Positions 22,701 to 35,600 of a stretch of DNA of 64,000 nucleotides are shown here, in pieces; the first letter of the stretch is position 1; each line of letters begins with the position of its first letter. The notes beneath the pieces were generated by a model. That model was not told the DNA's origin. It saw nothing but the letters and a program-made list of their open reading frames with translations, and did not search any database. Source of the stretch: Sebastes aleutianus (taxonomy: Eukaryota > Chordata > Actinopteri > Perciformes > Sebastidae); assembly GCA_916700875.1 (NCBI GenBank), contig CAKAKS010000066.1:19769490-19833489 (forward strand), in the 5' to 3' direction. The translations under genes were made by a program, and so were the position numbers.

Positions 22701-25700
22701 TCCATCCATCCATCCATCCATCCATCCATCCATCCATCCATCCATCCATCCATCCATCCATCCATCCATCCATCTTTGCTTTGCACCAGCGCAGAAAGCT
22801 GACAAAGGCTGCAGTGGGCACTCAAGTTGGAGGTCGGCATTTCCTGACCTGTAGCTGTGAAAGCAGCTGTCTGCCACATGAGTTGTAATCTGAGATTATA
22901 TCCTCAGACTGGCTGGAGCCTAATCTGGTCCAGCTACTCACAGATGAGAAGATGAAATGAGAGATAAGGGGAAAAGTGATTGAATGTGATTGAACTGCAT
23001 GATGGAGAGGCATAGCTGGTGGGGAAAATACTTGCATATGGTCTGGGTACTCGATAGTTGAGAGTTGAAGTGTAATATTAGATACATGTATAAACTCAAC
23101 TTTCTGGAGGGAAAATGCTTCCGCTGTGCATCATCCCCCCTGTTAGATGTGAGCACTGCAGGCATTCATTTAAGCTTTACATAATGCTCACTCCCTGTCT
23201 CTCACACTGAGTTGGGCGGGAGAATGTGTGAGACCTAAACGTTGTCGAGTACCAACATCGAGTCAGGTACCTTTGAAAAGGAGCTCCTACTCACACGTAC
23301 TTCACAGTGATTCCTCACAGCGGTGGAAACAGATAGAAAGACACAAAAGGAAGCTTAGCTTGCTCAAGGAGTGATAAGGGTCTGTGTATGACCCATAACA
23401 ACGTTGTTTCCTGTATTGTTCCACCCCCTCACTGACACACACACACAGATAAATGCTCACACTGCAGCAGTACTCCACTATGCCATAACACCCACTCGGT
23501 AAAGTGTAAAAGAGAGAAAACCCAGATCTAATTCACGCAGGACTCCCACGGCGCCTTCTCTTCTTACACAACAGCCACCCCCTCTGTGAGTGCAAGTGTG
23601 TCTGCGTGTGTGACGCATAGGAGGGAGACGACACTTCAACCTACACATACACATATTAACTGACACACAACCACTCACACACACATGGAGCGATGCTGTC
23701 ACCAAGGCACACACAGCCCTGCCAATGTATAAACCCCACACACCAGCTCGCAGAGCAGGAGAGCAGGCGAGACGTCAAGATGTGAAGATGGAGACAGACG
23801 GAGAGAGCAAGGGAGAGCGATGGAGGGAGAATTAGAGGAGAGAAAAGAGTGCAAGATGTTTTGACACTGGTGTTCGTCTTCATTAAACGAGTCTGGCTGA
23901 AAGGTCTCGGGGGGGCACCTGAGCACAATTCTGGCTGAGGACAGCAGAGCAGAGCTGAAGGTGTGCGAAACACACGGACGGTAAGTTAGCTGTTGTATCA
24001 ATGAACTGCTGATTGTAAAGATGTTGTGATTATTTATACAATGTGAATGCCTTATCATGAGGATTTTATTAGCTAATTATATTTTCCAGTTGCAGATCAT
24101 TATGTAATTTTGTTATAATTCCACTTATAGTCACGCAAGAACTAATTGTGATGTTAAACTGAAGAGGCAATTATGTCTTGTTTGTATCAGTTTGAAAATT
24201 TTGCACTGTTTTTTAATACATTTAATTTAAAAAAATGAAAGATCACATACTCTAAACTTCTTTATCTGGTAGAGAAGATTGCATCAATGTTACTGTTTAT
24301 TTTTTATCTGTTTTTATCTGTTTCATGTGAACAATATTTTGCCAATTACAACAGATTGTGGGATGTGAGGTTATTTTTTATTTATTTTTTTTAATTGGTT
24401 TTAAATATAGTTTTTTGTTTTTTTAATTTGAATTCTGAATATTTCCTGAGGTTTGAACATGACATGTACACACTGCCAAAACACCATGACTCTTGAATAA
24501 AAACATCAACCCTCTGTTTTGTGTTTTACTACTTCACATTGTTAAGTATAATTCTCCTCCCAGGCTCAATAAAGCTATCAAACACAAAACATAAACTTGA
24601 AGGTGTCTCTACAGCCCTCTCGTGTCCTGACCGCTGTGCGTTGTCAGGTAGGTTCTTCCTCCTCACAGAGCACTTCAAGAAGCAGGGAGCCAGAGCGGTT
24701 GCCATGGCAGCACTAAAGGAACGGAGGCGCTCGTGGCACCCTGACGTATGCCATCGGCACCGTTCACACAAGCCTACCACAAACCCACCGACAGACGCCT
24801 ACATCCTCCGACACCAGAAGACCATTCACATACAGCCAAGGCATGTCCAACTAAAGGTCTTCCAATATTCAGAAAACCATTCAAAACCCTCCACTGCAGA
24901 CCTGCCAAACACGCCTACATCCTGCGATATAAAAAACCCTTTCACAGCCCTGCATACAGCTGTATCTCATCCTCCTCCCTCTTCCTCTGCCCTATGCACC
25001 CACACAAACCTGCCTACACAGCCCCACTAAGCAACAGCGTGGGGCATATGTTATGGAGATAAGTCATCATCTCATTCCAGACACATGGCAGAGAGACAAA
25101 CCAAGACCATCATAGAGGTCCGGTGCAAAAAGACAGCAAACACCTGTGTGTTTCTATACGTGGGTCTGAACCCTCATGAAGTAATACAAACATAAACACT
25201 ACAAAAATGTTTATTCTTTTCTTTTGGCTATTAAATCAACTATAAGCTTATACACCGTTACACAAATTAACAGAAAATACATTTTAACTGCAGCTTGAGG
25301 CACGTGAGAGGCTGATGGAGCTACTGTAAACGATGATAGACATGTGAGATGATGCACATGTACGGATATTAAATTGAAGGACTATGAATCATAGAGAGAA
25401 CAGAAATAGAGAGGGTTACGTGGTAAAATATTTGGACGGTCTTAGCGTCAACCCTCTCTGCATATGCCTCTGCGAAAATGTGAGACTGAGGTTTGCTTGT
25501 TACGTCCACGCTTGCCATCGTGAATGCCGAGAGTCGACCCGGTCTCCCACGCATGCAGCATTAATAGACACATCAGCAGCAAGGCTGCAGCAGGCAGTGG
25601 GTGTCCTCTCTACATTCTGCTCTCACTGCACACTCAGATCTGTTTAGCCTCACAGAGTTGATGATGTAGCGGTAGGGATTTCTAAGCATTTGCACTTGAG

Positions 25701-28700
25701 CTTGTCACAGCTTTACAGAGTTTAACACGCTAATTAAAATCTCTAAAGATCTCTACAATGATATTTTAATATTTTTAAATGTTTTACGCCTCCTCTCAGA
25801 AACCCACATTTAAGCAAAAAAGAATGATAATACATTAAGCGATTGATTGATATCTTTAATTAATAAGAAACGCAGCCAGAGAAATATAATGAAATGAGTG
25901 GCACAAGATTACAGAGATTTTACAAATGAAAAGACCCGTGTGTACAGTTGACTACAGGTGACAGAAGTTAATAGGGACATTTCCTCTCCTGAGAAAAAAC
26001 ACACTTCACTCACTGAAAGGATTCATCGCCCATGCCCTCCTGTTCAGTTTATTTGTTGTAGTGAGTCTGTGTGTGTGTGTGTGCAGTTGGTGGATGTTTA
26101 GGTATCAGTGACTCATGCACAGACTTTATACAATACACTTCTCTCTCTTCCCAGATTCTGACACACACTCTCTGTGTGTCTGTCTGTCTTGCTCTTTCTC
26201 TGCCTCCCACTACCCACATTATGTTATATAAGTCTTACATAAACGCTTCATCGACACCTTTTTGGTGAACCTCACAGCCACACCTCTTCAGATAGCCATT
26301 ATACAAATCAAAAACATTTACATGGAACTTTGACCTCTTTATCTTACACAATCTGCTGTATATGAACCAGTATTGACAATAACAAGGATCATGAATTATC
26401 CATTTCAATATTCAGTCTGCTGACAGGACACAAAAACAGCAGGAATGTATACAGTGTAACAGTAGTGCTGCATGCATAGAAGTGACACCGTCACATACCC
26501 CGTAATGCACCAAACAACATAAAAAGTCAAAAGATTTTCATTAAAAAGATATTATTGCATTGCAGGGGGCAAACATATGACTATAAATATGGGTGAGTTT
26601 CTTCACCTAGCATGCTCAGATTGGACAAATAATAATTCCTCAATCCTGAGAAACACTTAAACATCTTTTGCTGGTCCATGTGAAGTGACAGCGTGCGAGT
26701 AAGAATGTCACTGATATGATTCATTGCACCAATATTCCTCCTGACTGGAGCGACAGCGTGCTGTTTTACCTTATTTATTAGCAGTTAGTAAACAGGCAGA
26801 GCACCATGGTTTTGTAAAGGAGACCCTCCCTGTTGCTGACCTGCAATCAGGCGCTTATTTTTGGGAAAGTTTGTGCCTGAACATTTTTTTTGCGTAGATG
26901 TCGCAGTAGTCAGGACTTGTAATGACATCCCTATCAGAAAGAGCAGACCCGACAAGTCTTAAACTGCTCCCTAGAGAGGAAAAACACGAGAGAGCAGCAG
27001 TGAATAGAGGGAGTTCACCACCATGCTGACATGCAACATATATTGGTGCACGCAGACGAAAAGAAAGACATAGAGGAAGAGAGTTGTATACGTCTGAGCC
27101 TCAGACAAACAAAAAACAGAGAAAAAAATCATAATGATAAATCTATTTTAGTATTGTTTGTGTGTAATTTGTGTGCCTGTGCCAGTGAGTGTATATGGTC
27201 AGACCGTTATATGTGTACTGTAGTAAACATGACAACACGGGACAGTGAACACATCACGATGTGGGCTGTACCTGTGTGCGAAGGCCAGTGCGTTCTGAGT
27301 TGGCTCTGGACGTGTGTCTGAGTTGGGAGTTGTGTCACAGATGTCATCTGTGCCGTTGATGTTTTCCATGGGTGGAGTCACAGGGGTCAAAGGTGACGAG
27401 AGCTCGCCTCCTGGAGACTCCTACATGTAAACAAAGTTGTTCAGCTGTTACTGCTAGTTAGACATCAAATAATCAATCAAACACTATTTAATTATATGAA
27501 TAATTTCATTCTTCTTCACACTGTTAGTCATGATTAGATGAGGCACGAAACAATTGTGAAATCATTTTAAAAGCTCAACAATTTGCTTGTCAAATTTAGA
27601 CATTTGTGACATTTTCCTATAAATAAATATCTGTATGATACTCTCTAATGCCAATAATTTAAAAGTAATGATTAAACCTATAGTGAGGGCACAAACGCTT
27701 TTACATCTGCTACATTTTTAGCTCTTAATGGTGTCTGGTTCCTTTTTCTGGAGACACAGCCTGAAGCGTACAGGAAATGGTGCGTTTAACATTACCGAAA
27801 ACAGAAACAGTGATTTGTTTAGATTAAATAGAGAAGAACTGGGTAGTAGTTAGCATGAGTTAAGATAGAGCACCACTTTAGGGCTGCAACTAACATCTAT
27901 TTTCATTAATAATTAACCTGTCAATTTTTTTTTACGATTAATCGTTGTTATCCTATTAATGAGCCCAAGGTCACGTCTTCAAATGTCTTGTTTTGTTTTT
28001 TGTTTGTGAGACCAACAATTCAAAACCAAAAGAGGATTAATTGACAATGATTAAGAAACAGAGAAAAGCAGCAAATCATCTTTGAGAAGCAGGAACCAGT
28101 GACAGTTTGGCGCTTTCTTCCTTGATAAATGACTTAACAATTATCAAAATTGTTTTCAATTCATTTTCTGTAAATTGATAAAATTGTTTAATCAACTAAT
28201 CATTTCATACCATTTATAGAAAAGTAATTATAATGAATAACTACAGCATAATTACCTTATAAAATGTGTAATAATTATCTTGAGTGATCTTAACAACCTC
28301 TTATTACCAGAGATGGCAACAAGATAAAAAGGAGAATCTCATACATTCATTTGGATCATCCTCCTCCTATAAGGAGTTGACATGGGAAATGATAGAGGTG
28401 GGATTTTAAGGGTGGAGGTGACGGTGCTGCCTCTCATACTCATAAAGCTCTTGCTGTTGAGCTGAAAATTTGAGCATCTTAGTAAGCAGTTCCACATGCC
28501 TGTATAGCCCATTAAATAGCTTACTATAGCACTGGGAAATTGTAGAATTACAGATTAATGCTTATCTTTATATCCCATACAACCACAGAATTATACGAGA
28601 GACAAATCATTTAGCTGCTGCTCGTACATAAAACAAAGCTATTAAGACTCAGGGCTTGGGCACAATACAGTAGCACAATGACACTGCCTGTATGTCTCTA

Positions 28701-31700
28701 ATGGACAAGAAGGAAGTGAGAGATAAGAAGAAGATTATAGTGTTACATTTTTGCGCTCCACATTCATCAGTATACCATTTAATATCTGCTCATGATGCAC
28801 ATCCACTGGGGTCTGGCCTGTTGGGACCAGCATATAGCATTTAGCTCTGTGTTTTCTCATCTTGCTTTTAGCGGAATAATTCCCCTCTCATGTTTTCTAG
28901 TTTGTTTAGAGGAGAGAAAAGAGAGGATCTGGAGGTTAGAAAGAAAGCCAGCAGGCATGTGGGTGAAACAGTGACTTTCAGTAGTGAGACAGTTTGAGTA
29001 GAGCGCTGTAGGCTTGTAGCAGGAAGGCCGCGGCCTTTACAGTAACAGTTTCACCACCATAGTGTGGCGGTGGCCAGCGCACATGCAGCCTTCAACCCCT
29101 GATGAGAGCGAAGCTGTCCACTTGGCTTCATTAAAAAACATCCTCCCATGGGAAACACAAGGTTGTAGCATTTTCAGCCCATGTGGGCCGCAGCATTAAT
29201 AGTACAAGTAATAGAGTGCAGTACAGCGGGGGGCTGCTCCCCTAGCCTCCGTAATGAACAGACGAGGACATGAAGCCTGTTAACAGCCTTTAGATTACAG
29301 AACAGATTTCTCTGGGGATTCTCCTCTGAAACAAGCTCATTTTCTCTCAGATGCAGTTACACATGCCCTAAAACACTCTAGAGATCCCACACAAACAAAT
29401 ACCTAACATACAGGCTAATTATGCTCCCCAATTTATGGTGAGTCCACAGACAGTTGTGTCTTTTCTTTTAATGTATAGGGTATACGTACGGATAAAATGT
29501 ACCATATTTCATGTATGTTAGGACCGTTATTCTCAACCTCAGTGTCAGGACCTCCCCATGCAGCAGTGGAAGGTAACTTAGTACATTTACTCATGAACTG
29601 CGCTATAATTTTGAGACACTTTTTTAAAATTTTATTTAGATTTTACGATACTTCATACATTTCAGAAGACAATATTGTGCTTTTTACTCCACTACGTTTA
29701 TTTGACAGATATAATTACTGGTTATTCTTTGGCTTAATAGTTTATATATAAAAAACACATGATTAACTTATAAAATATAATACATTATTAAAGATTATAT
29801 TAGTGATTTCTGACCTTTTGGGCTTGTGAACACTTACAAAAAAGCAGCGTCTGGTTGGGCCCCCTTTTAACGTTTGAGATGTCTATGAGTTATTTGCAGT
29901 TCCTCTAAAGAGACATTTCCGCTCTAAACTTCTCAGATGATTTTATTTAAATAACTTTTCTTTTAATAAGACTTCTGTACTGTTACTTTAGTATGATTTT
30001 GAATATAGGACTTGTACTTGTAGTGGAGTATTTTTACATTAATGTATTGTAGAGCTGCAAAAATTAATCAATTAGTTGTCAACTATTAAATTAATTGATT
30101 TGAGTGATTTTTTAAGAAAAAGAAATTCTCTGATTCCAGCTTCTTAAATGTGAATATTTTCTGGTTTCTTTACTCCTCTGTGACAGTAAACTGAATATCG
30201 TTGAGTTGTAGACAAAACAAGACATTTCAGGACGTCATCCTGGGCTTTGGGAAACACTAATTGACATTTTTCAACATTTTCTGACATTTTATAGACCAAA
30301 CAACTAATCGATTAATCGAGAAAATAATTGACAGATTAATTGACAATGAAAATAATCGCTAGTTGCAGCCCTAACATATCGGTACTTGGTGTTGGTACTT
30401 AAGTAAAGGTAATGTGTATTTTTGAATCTATTTTCTATCAAATTCTTTCTTATTTTCTGAATTTGCCTCTACGCCTCCTCTGATAATTAATCAAACTAAA
30501 TAACACCAAAGGGGAAAAAACATTATTTGGTTGACCTGTTCACCAGCTGTTCATTACACACAAAATGCCTGTGACAGGAGGTCATGAGAAGGCTGGCAGG
30601 GGGTCAGGATGGTGTTAACTGCACGTACCTGAGAAGGAGACGTGGCCATCTCCATCTTTTCTTGACTCTTCTCTTTAGCGAGCCGTGCTGCTTCTTTATA
30701 CTCCGCAAACTTCTCTGCAAACTGGACACAGAGGACAGCCATCAGTACGGACTGTAATTCATACAATACTAATCTGTTCAGTAAAGCCATATGTACACAC
30801 ACGCGCACGTGCACACATACACACACACAGATCAGCGTGTAATAGGTCAGCCGTGAAGCCAGGGGAAGGATAGGGAGAAGCTGTTGCCAATAATGACCCA
30901 GTGTTGAACTTAGAAAAGAAGGCCCTTACCCATAATGCTTCAGCAGAAACATGAGCTAACTAGGTCAACATTAGTAACCTCTCTATCACGGACATATACA
31001 TACGCACACACACACACACACAGAACAAAGTAGACTGTGCCATTGTGTTTTCCTCGCTGAGTTTTAATCAGAAGTTGTCGGTGGCTGAAGTCGATCTCTG
31101 GGGTTATTTTAGTCAAGAGTAAAGATACATCCAGCGAGCCTGAATCAGTAAGGTGAGCTCAGCTGAGGGGCTTTGAACAAATATAAACACCCTGGCACAT
31201 ACACACAAGCACATATCCCCAACGTCCCTTAGGGTGTGGCTCATCACCGACACAACTCCCACAGTGTTACAGAGTAATTTAGAACATACGGCGCTGCAGA
31301 GGGCTGAGTGGCAAGAAAATCAAATTGACACCGCTGCTAGTGTCGGTCTTGTGTCTGCCATTAGTGGAGTTGTTGCAATAAGTAACTCAATCATTTCACT
31401 TCAGTGCAATATAATAGTTCTGGTACAGTGATCTAAATGCAGTCGTTCTCAGTGTAAGTGCTTCAGGAGTGTTGGCACTGCAGTTATCAGAGAGGTGAAT
31501 CTGATTATTTCAACTTTAGGCCGCATAAAATACCTCTAATCGGTTGTTAAAACTGCACATTGATACACCTCAGACATTGTTCCTCTCAACAGTGTAATTA
31601 CCACTGTGAATCAGTCAAACCAAACATGCTCTTAATTTTTTCTTTTGTTTCGTTCTCTCTGATTTGTGGCAATGATGTAAGCTTGATAATGAACTGAACT

Positions 31701-32597
31701 TTAAATATAGTTTACCTTTATATGTCACTGTAAATTGTATTTCTTTACACAGACTAAGATTAAGATGTGTTCTGGGAGATAGACCTGAGAACAAATTATA
31801 CACTGTATGTACAGTACAACATCACAACAAGACAATCCAGTGACACAAAGCAATCGTCACATTCATAAAATAGGAAAATAATGGACTTGTTGAATACAAA
31901 GAGTCCATTACTATTCGTTATTGGTTACTTATTTATTTACCTGGGGAAGAAGACCTAAGTCTGCCTTATAGTCACATAATTAGACAGATTTGCGCCTGGC
32001 CACTAAGCAGAGATCAGCTGGTAACAAAATGCGGTGTATGGCACCTTTACTTCTTGCAGGGGTACTCCATTAATTTAGTATTGCATTTCCATAAAGTTTT
32101 GGGCCTTGTAAAAAACAGATTTTAAAAAGGAATGGTCAAAATCGAATCAGCAGAAGCCGAGACACTCTGACTTTTGGTCCATAATTTGAGTCATGCCCGA
32201 AAAACCGGCGACCCTGGTGACATGATCAGGGTTATTTGTAGCTCCCTACAGCCACACAAGACATTATACAACTATTTTCACAGATCATACTTTTCTTGAC
32301 AAATAAACTAAACTAAACCGATGTAAACCAATATGTAAAATTGGTGGAGTGCCCCTTTAAACTTTGAAGTACCCACCACTGGGTCCATCTTTAAGCTGCT
32401 GAAAATTTTCCAGAATTTTTCCACTGAAAGGAAAGGGGAGTTTAAGATATTAACAATAACTGATGAGGGATGAGAGAGCACCTGACCTGATAACCTGCAG
32501 GTCACAAGACCACATCTTATGTCCAGTATATGATTGACATAAGAAATGTCTTTAATTTCAGGACGTCAGAGGACGTGTTTATACTGCTGGTTGTAAT

Positions 32598-32632
<35 letters not shown>

Positions 32633-35600
32633 GTTCTGACAGTGGGGGTGCTGTGAGCCTCCCCGGTTCACGACAGAGCTTAATCATACTGCAGAGGAGA
32701 GAAACCACCCCCTACTTACACACACACACACACACACACACACAGATATACAAAACTTTCATAAACACGCACAGAAAAAAGCCTCATTAGGGCTAACTGC
32801 CAAGCAGATCCTACACTTTGAAAGAAGCTAGAGCAACTAGACTAAAAGGAAAGCTGAAATACCATCCTCTCTCAGGACAGACTGGGGGAGAACAAGAACA
32901 CCCCGTGATTGATGCTATAAGGTATATAGTAGATGGATGGGGGTGGTACCTTGGCTAGATGATGCTCAGTGGAGAATCCCAGGCCGTACACTGTGTTAGC
33001 TCGACTGTCCGCCCACTGGCCAAACTTCTGTGAGGTCTTTGTGAACGTCATGTTGGGACTGATGGTGCTGTTGATTATTGCCTGCAGGACAGAGGAAACA
33101 CACTTAATACATATTTAATTAACTTTATTACTGCAGAGTGTTTAATATGAGTAATGTGTGTGCTAGAGAGAGACAGAATCAGATGAAGAGAATTTAAACC
33201 CAGGTATGTGCTTTTTGTATGTCTGAATGAAGATTATTCACACCCCAAATCAGGACTAAAGATGAAAATATCAATGAAACATTATATTGTTGGAACACAC
33301 AATTTACACATTAAAATCTCAGCTGCATCTCTACTTTATCTTTCAGTAACTGTTGGAATTAGTGCCTCGATCGTGAGACTCTCTATAAACAGTATTGCAG
33401 TGGTGCCAAAACAATTAGCCAATTAATCCAATAGTCGATTGATAAAAAATGTATCGTCTACAATTTTGTCAATTTTGTCAATTTTTGTTTAATCAAGTTG
33501 TCATTTCTTATATTTATCAAGCAACATTCTTGCTTCCAGCCTGTCAAATGTGAGGATTTGCTGCCTTTCTCTCATTTACATCATTGTAAACTGAATATCT
33601 ATGGTTGAACAATATCTTTTAATCACCTGGAGCTTCTGGGAAATTCTGGGTAATTAACCTGCTTCCACAAATTTCTGACACTTTGTAGATTAACTGACTT
33701 TATCAATTAATTAAAAAAAAAGAATAATAACTGATCATATTTGCAGCCCTATACTTCATCTGAACAAATAGTACCGTTTGTGTTTGTATGTGTGTGTGTG
33801 AGAGAGACAGGGGAAGCCTGAGAGAACAGTATAAAGCTTCCGGTCTGCAGCAGCGCAGGCTCACATCCACCAACACAATAAAATCCATGCTTGGAAAAGT
33901 AACAGAGATCTGCTGAGTTTGACTTTATCATGGCTTCAGAAGAGCAATACGCAATACACAAACATGAGCACATACTGTACATGTGTATGCACACACATGT
34001 AGAGTGATGACAGAGAAGCAGAGCGGCAGATAGAAACATCTGATGGGGTCATGGAAAATGTAAAACACTGAATCTGAAAGTTGGTGAGCGCTGAAATACT
34101 GAGAGCTGGAAGTTAAAGGATTAATCTGGCAATATTTTATATTTTCCTTATTGTCAACAAAACCTATGAAAAGACCAAAACTGACAATATATTGTTCCAA
34201 CTAGCAAGTATTGTCTGTGTATCCAAAGTATAGTTTATTCCTCTGTGCCATAGACCTGTACTGTTGTCCAAAAAATATTATAAACACACCAGTGAGCCAC
34301 ACCGTTGCGCTGGCTGACACGTTGCTTCATAAAGATAAACTTGGGCTGCCCAAATTAATCCTAATGCCCAAATTGGGTGGATTATTTTGAGTCAATCTCT
34401 CATACACCGTCCTGCTGCCGTAAATACATACTAGCGCACCAAATCCTAAGGTGAAAATAGTCCCCAACAAATGCACTATTTACTATTTATATTTAGTAAC
34501 ATTTGCCAAAAACTACAGTGTCCAGCTGTTTTATAAAATGAATGAGCCTTTAAAAAAAAGAAAGTATATATATTCATGACTGGAGCCGATGGTTTTGGTT
34601 TGAGAGACGGATTAACAGATCATTTTTTTTCCTTTTCATTAGATTTATTGAAAATATATATCTTGTAATGAGCTAAAATAGAAGCCAACTTCTAGATCTT
34701 ATATAACCCTACGTCTCTTATTAAATAACACTAATGGAGAACAAATTAATGTCTGATCAATTAGCAGTGTTGTGTAATGGTTGGCATTCTGGTTGGCATC
34801 AATACATAATGATGGGTTTGGGAGGGGTAGCAGTCAGTTACACAATAGTCAAATTTAGTGATCAACTATATATTGAGTGGTGGTTGTTCAATTGACCATC
34901 AGAAAGTAGTTCACACACACTTGGTGATCACTGAATGCAAACTCTGCAACCCTGCTTTGCTCCCATCGGTCTTGATCACCTGGCTTCACACTTTTCTGTC
35001 TTCGCCGCTCTAGTTATTTCTTCCACCGCCCATTCTTCTCACTCTGTCATCTGTTTCTCTCATTTAACTTCACCCCTCCTCTCTCCATAACTGGCGGGGA
35101 GTGTGCATGTGTGTGACTGCTCCGTCCCTATAAATCAACGCCATGCCCAGCAGAAATATCCCTCCCGGATCTCTAACAAGAATATCCTGAAATATAAAGT
35201 GTAGACAGACACACACACACAGACCTGCACACACAAATACAGTAGTTGCATGCCTACACACGATGAAACATGAGCCGTCAGTCTTGAGACAGGTTGCAAC
35301 ACTGAGCTCTTTTAAGATGTGTTTGCACATTAGATTCCAGCGCAGAGCTTATTAACATCATTAACACTCAGTAGATCACAGTGCCACTAAAATCTACCGG
35401 AAGGCTGTTTGACATCTTAATAAAACCATGTCAAGCAGAAATTAAAAATAACAATGGGTGAAGTAGGGGGTGTATAATGAAATATGTGTTCTGTGTGTAA
35501 GGTGTACCTCACCTTGGTGCCATCCAGGCTGATGATGCGGTAGACGTTGCGCGTGCTGTCGTAGAAGTAGGAGACAGTCACGGCGTGCTTGCTGGTGGGC

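Noticed and set aside
22572..22888. SIHP/WMDG repeat proteins
   Set aside because: Translation of a CATC/CAGC microsatellite in several frames.
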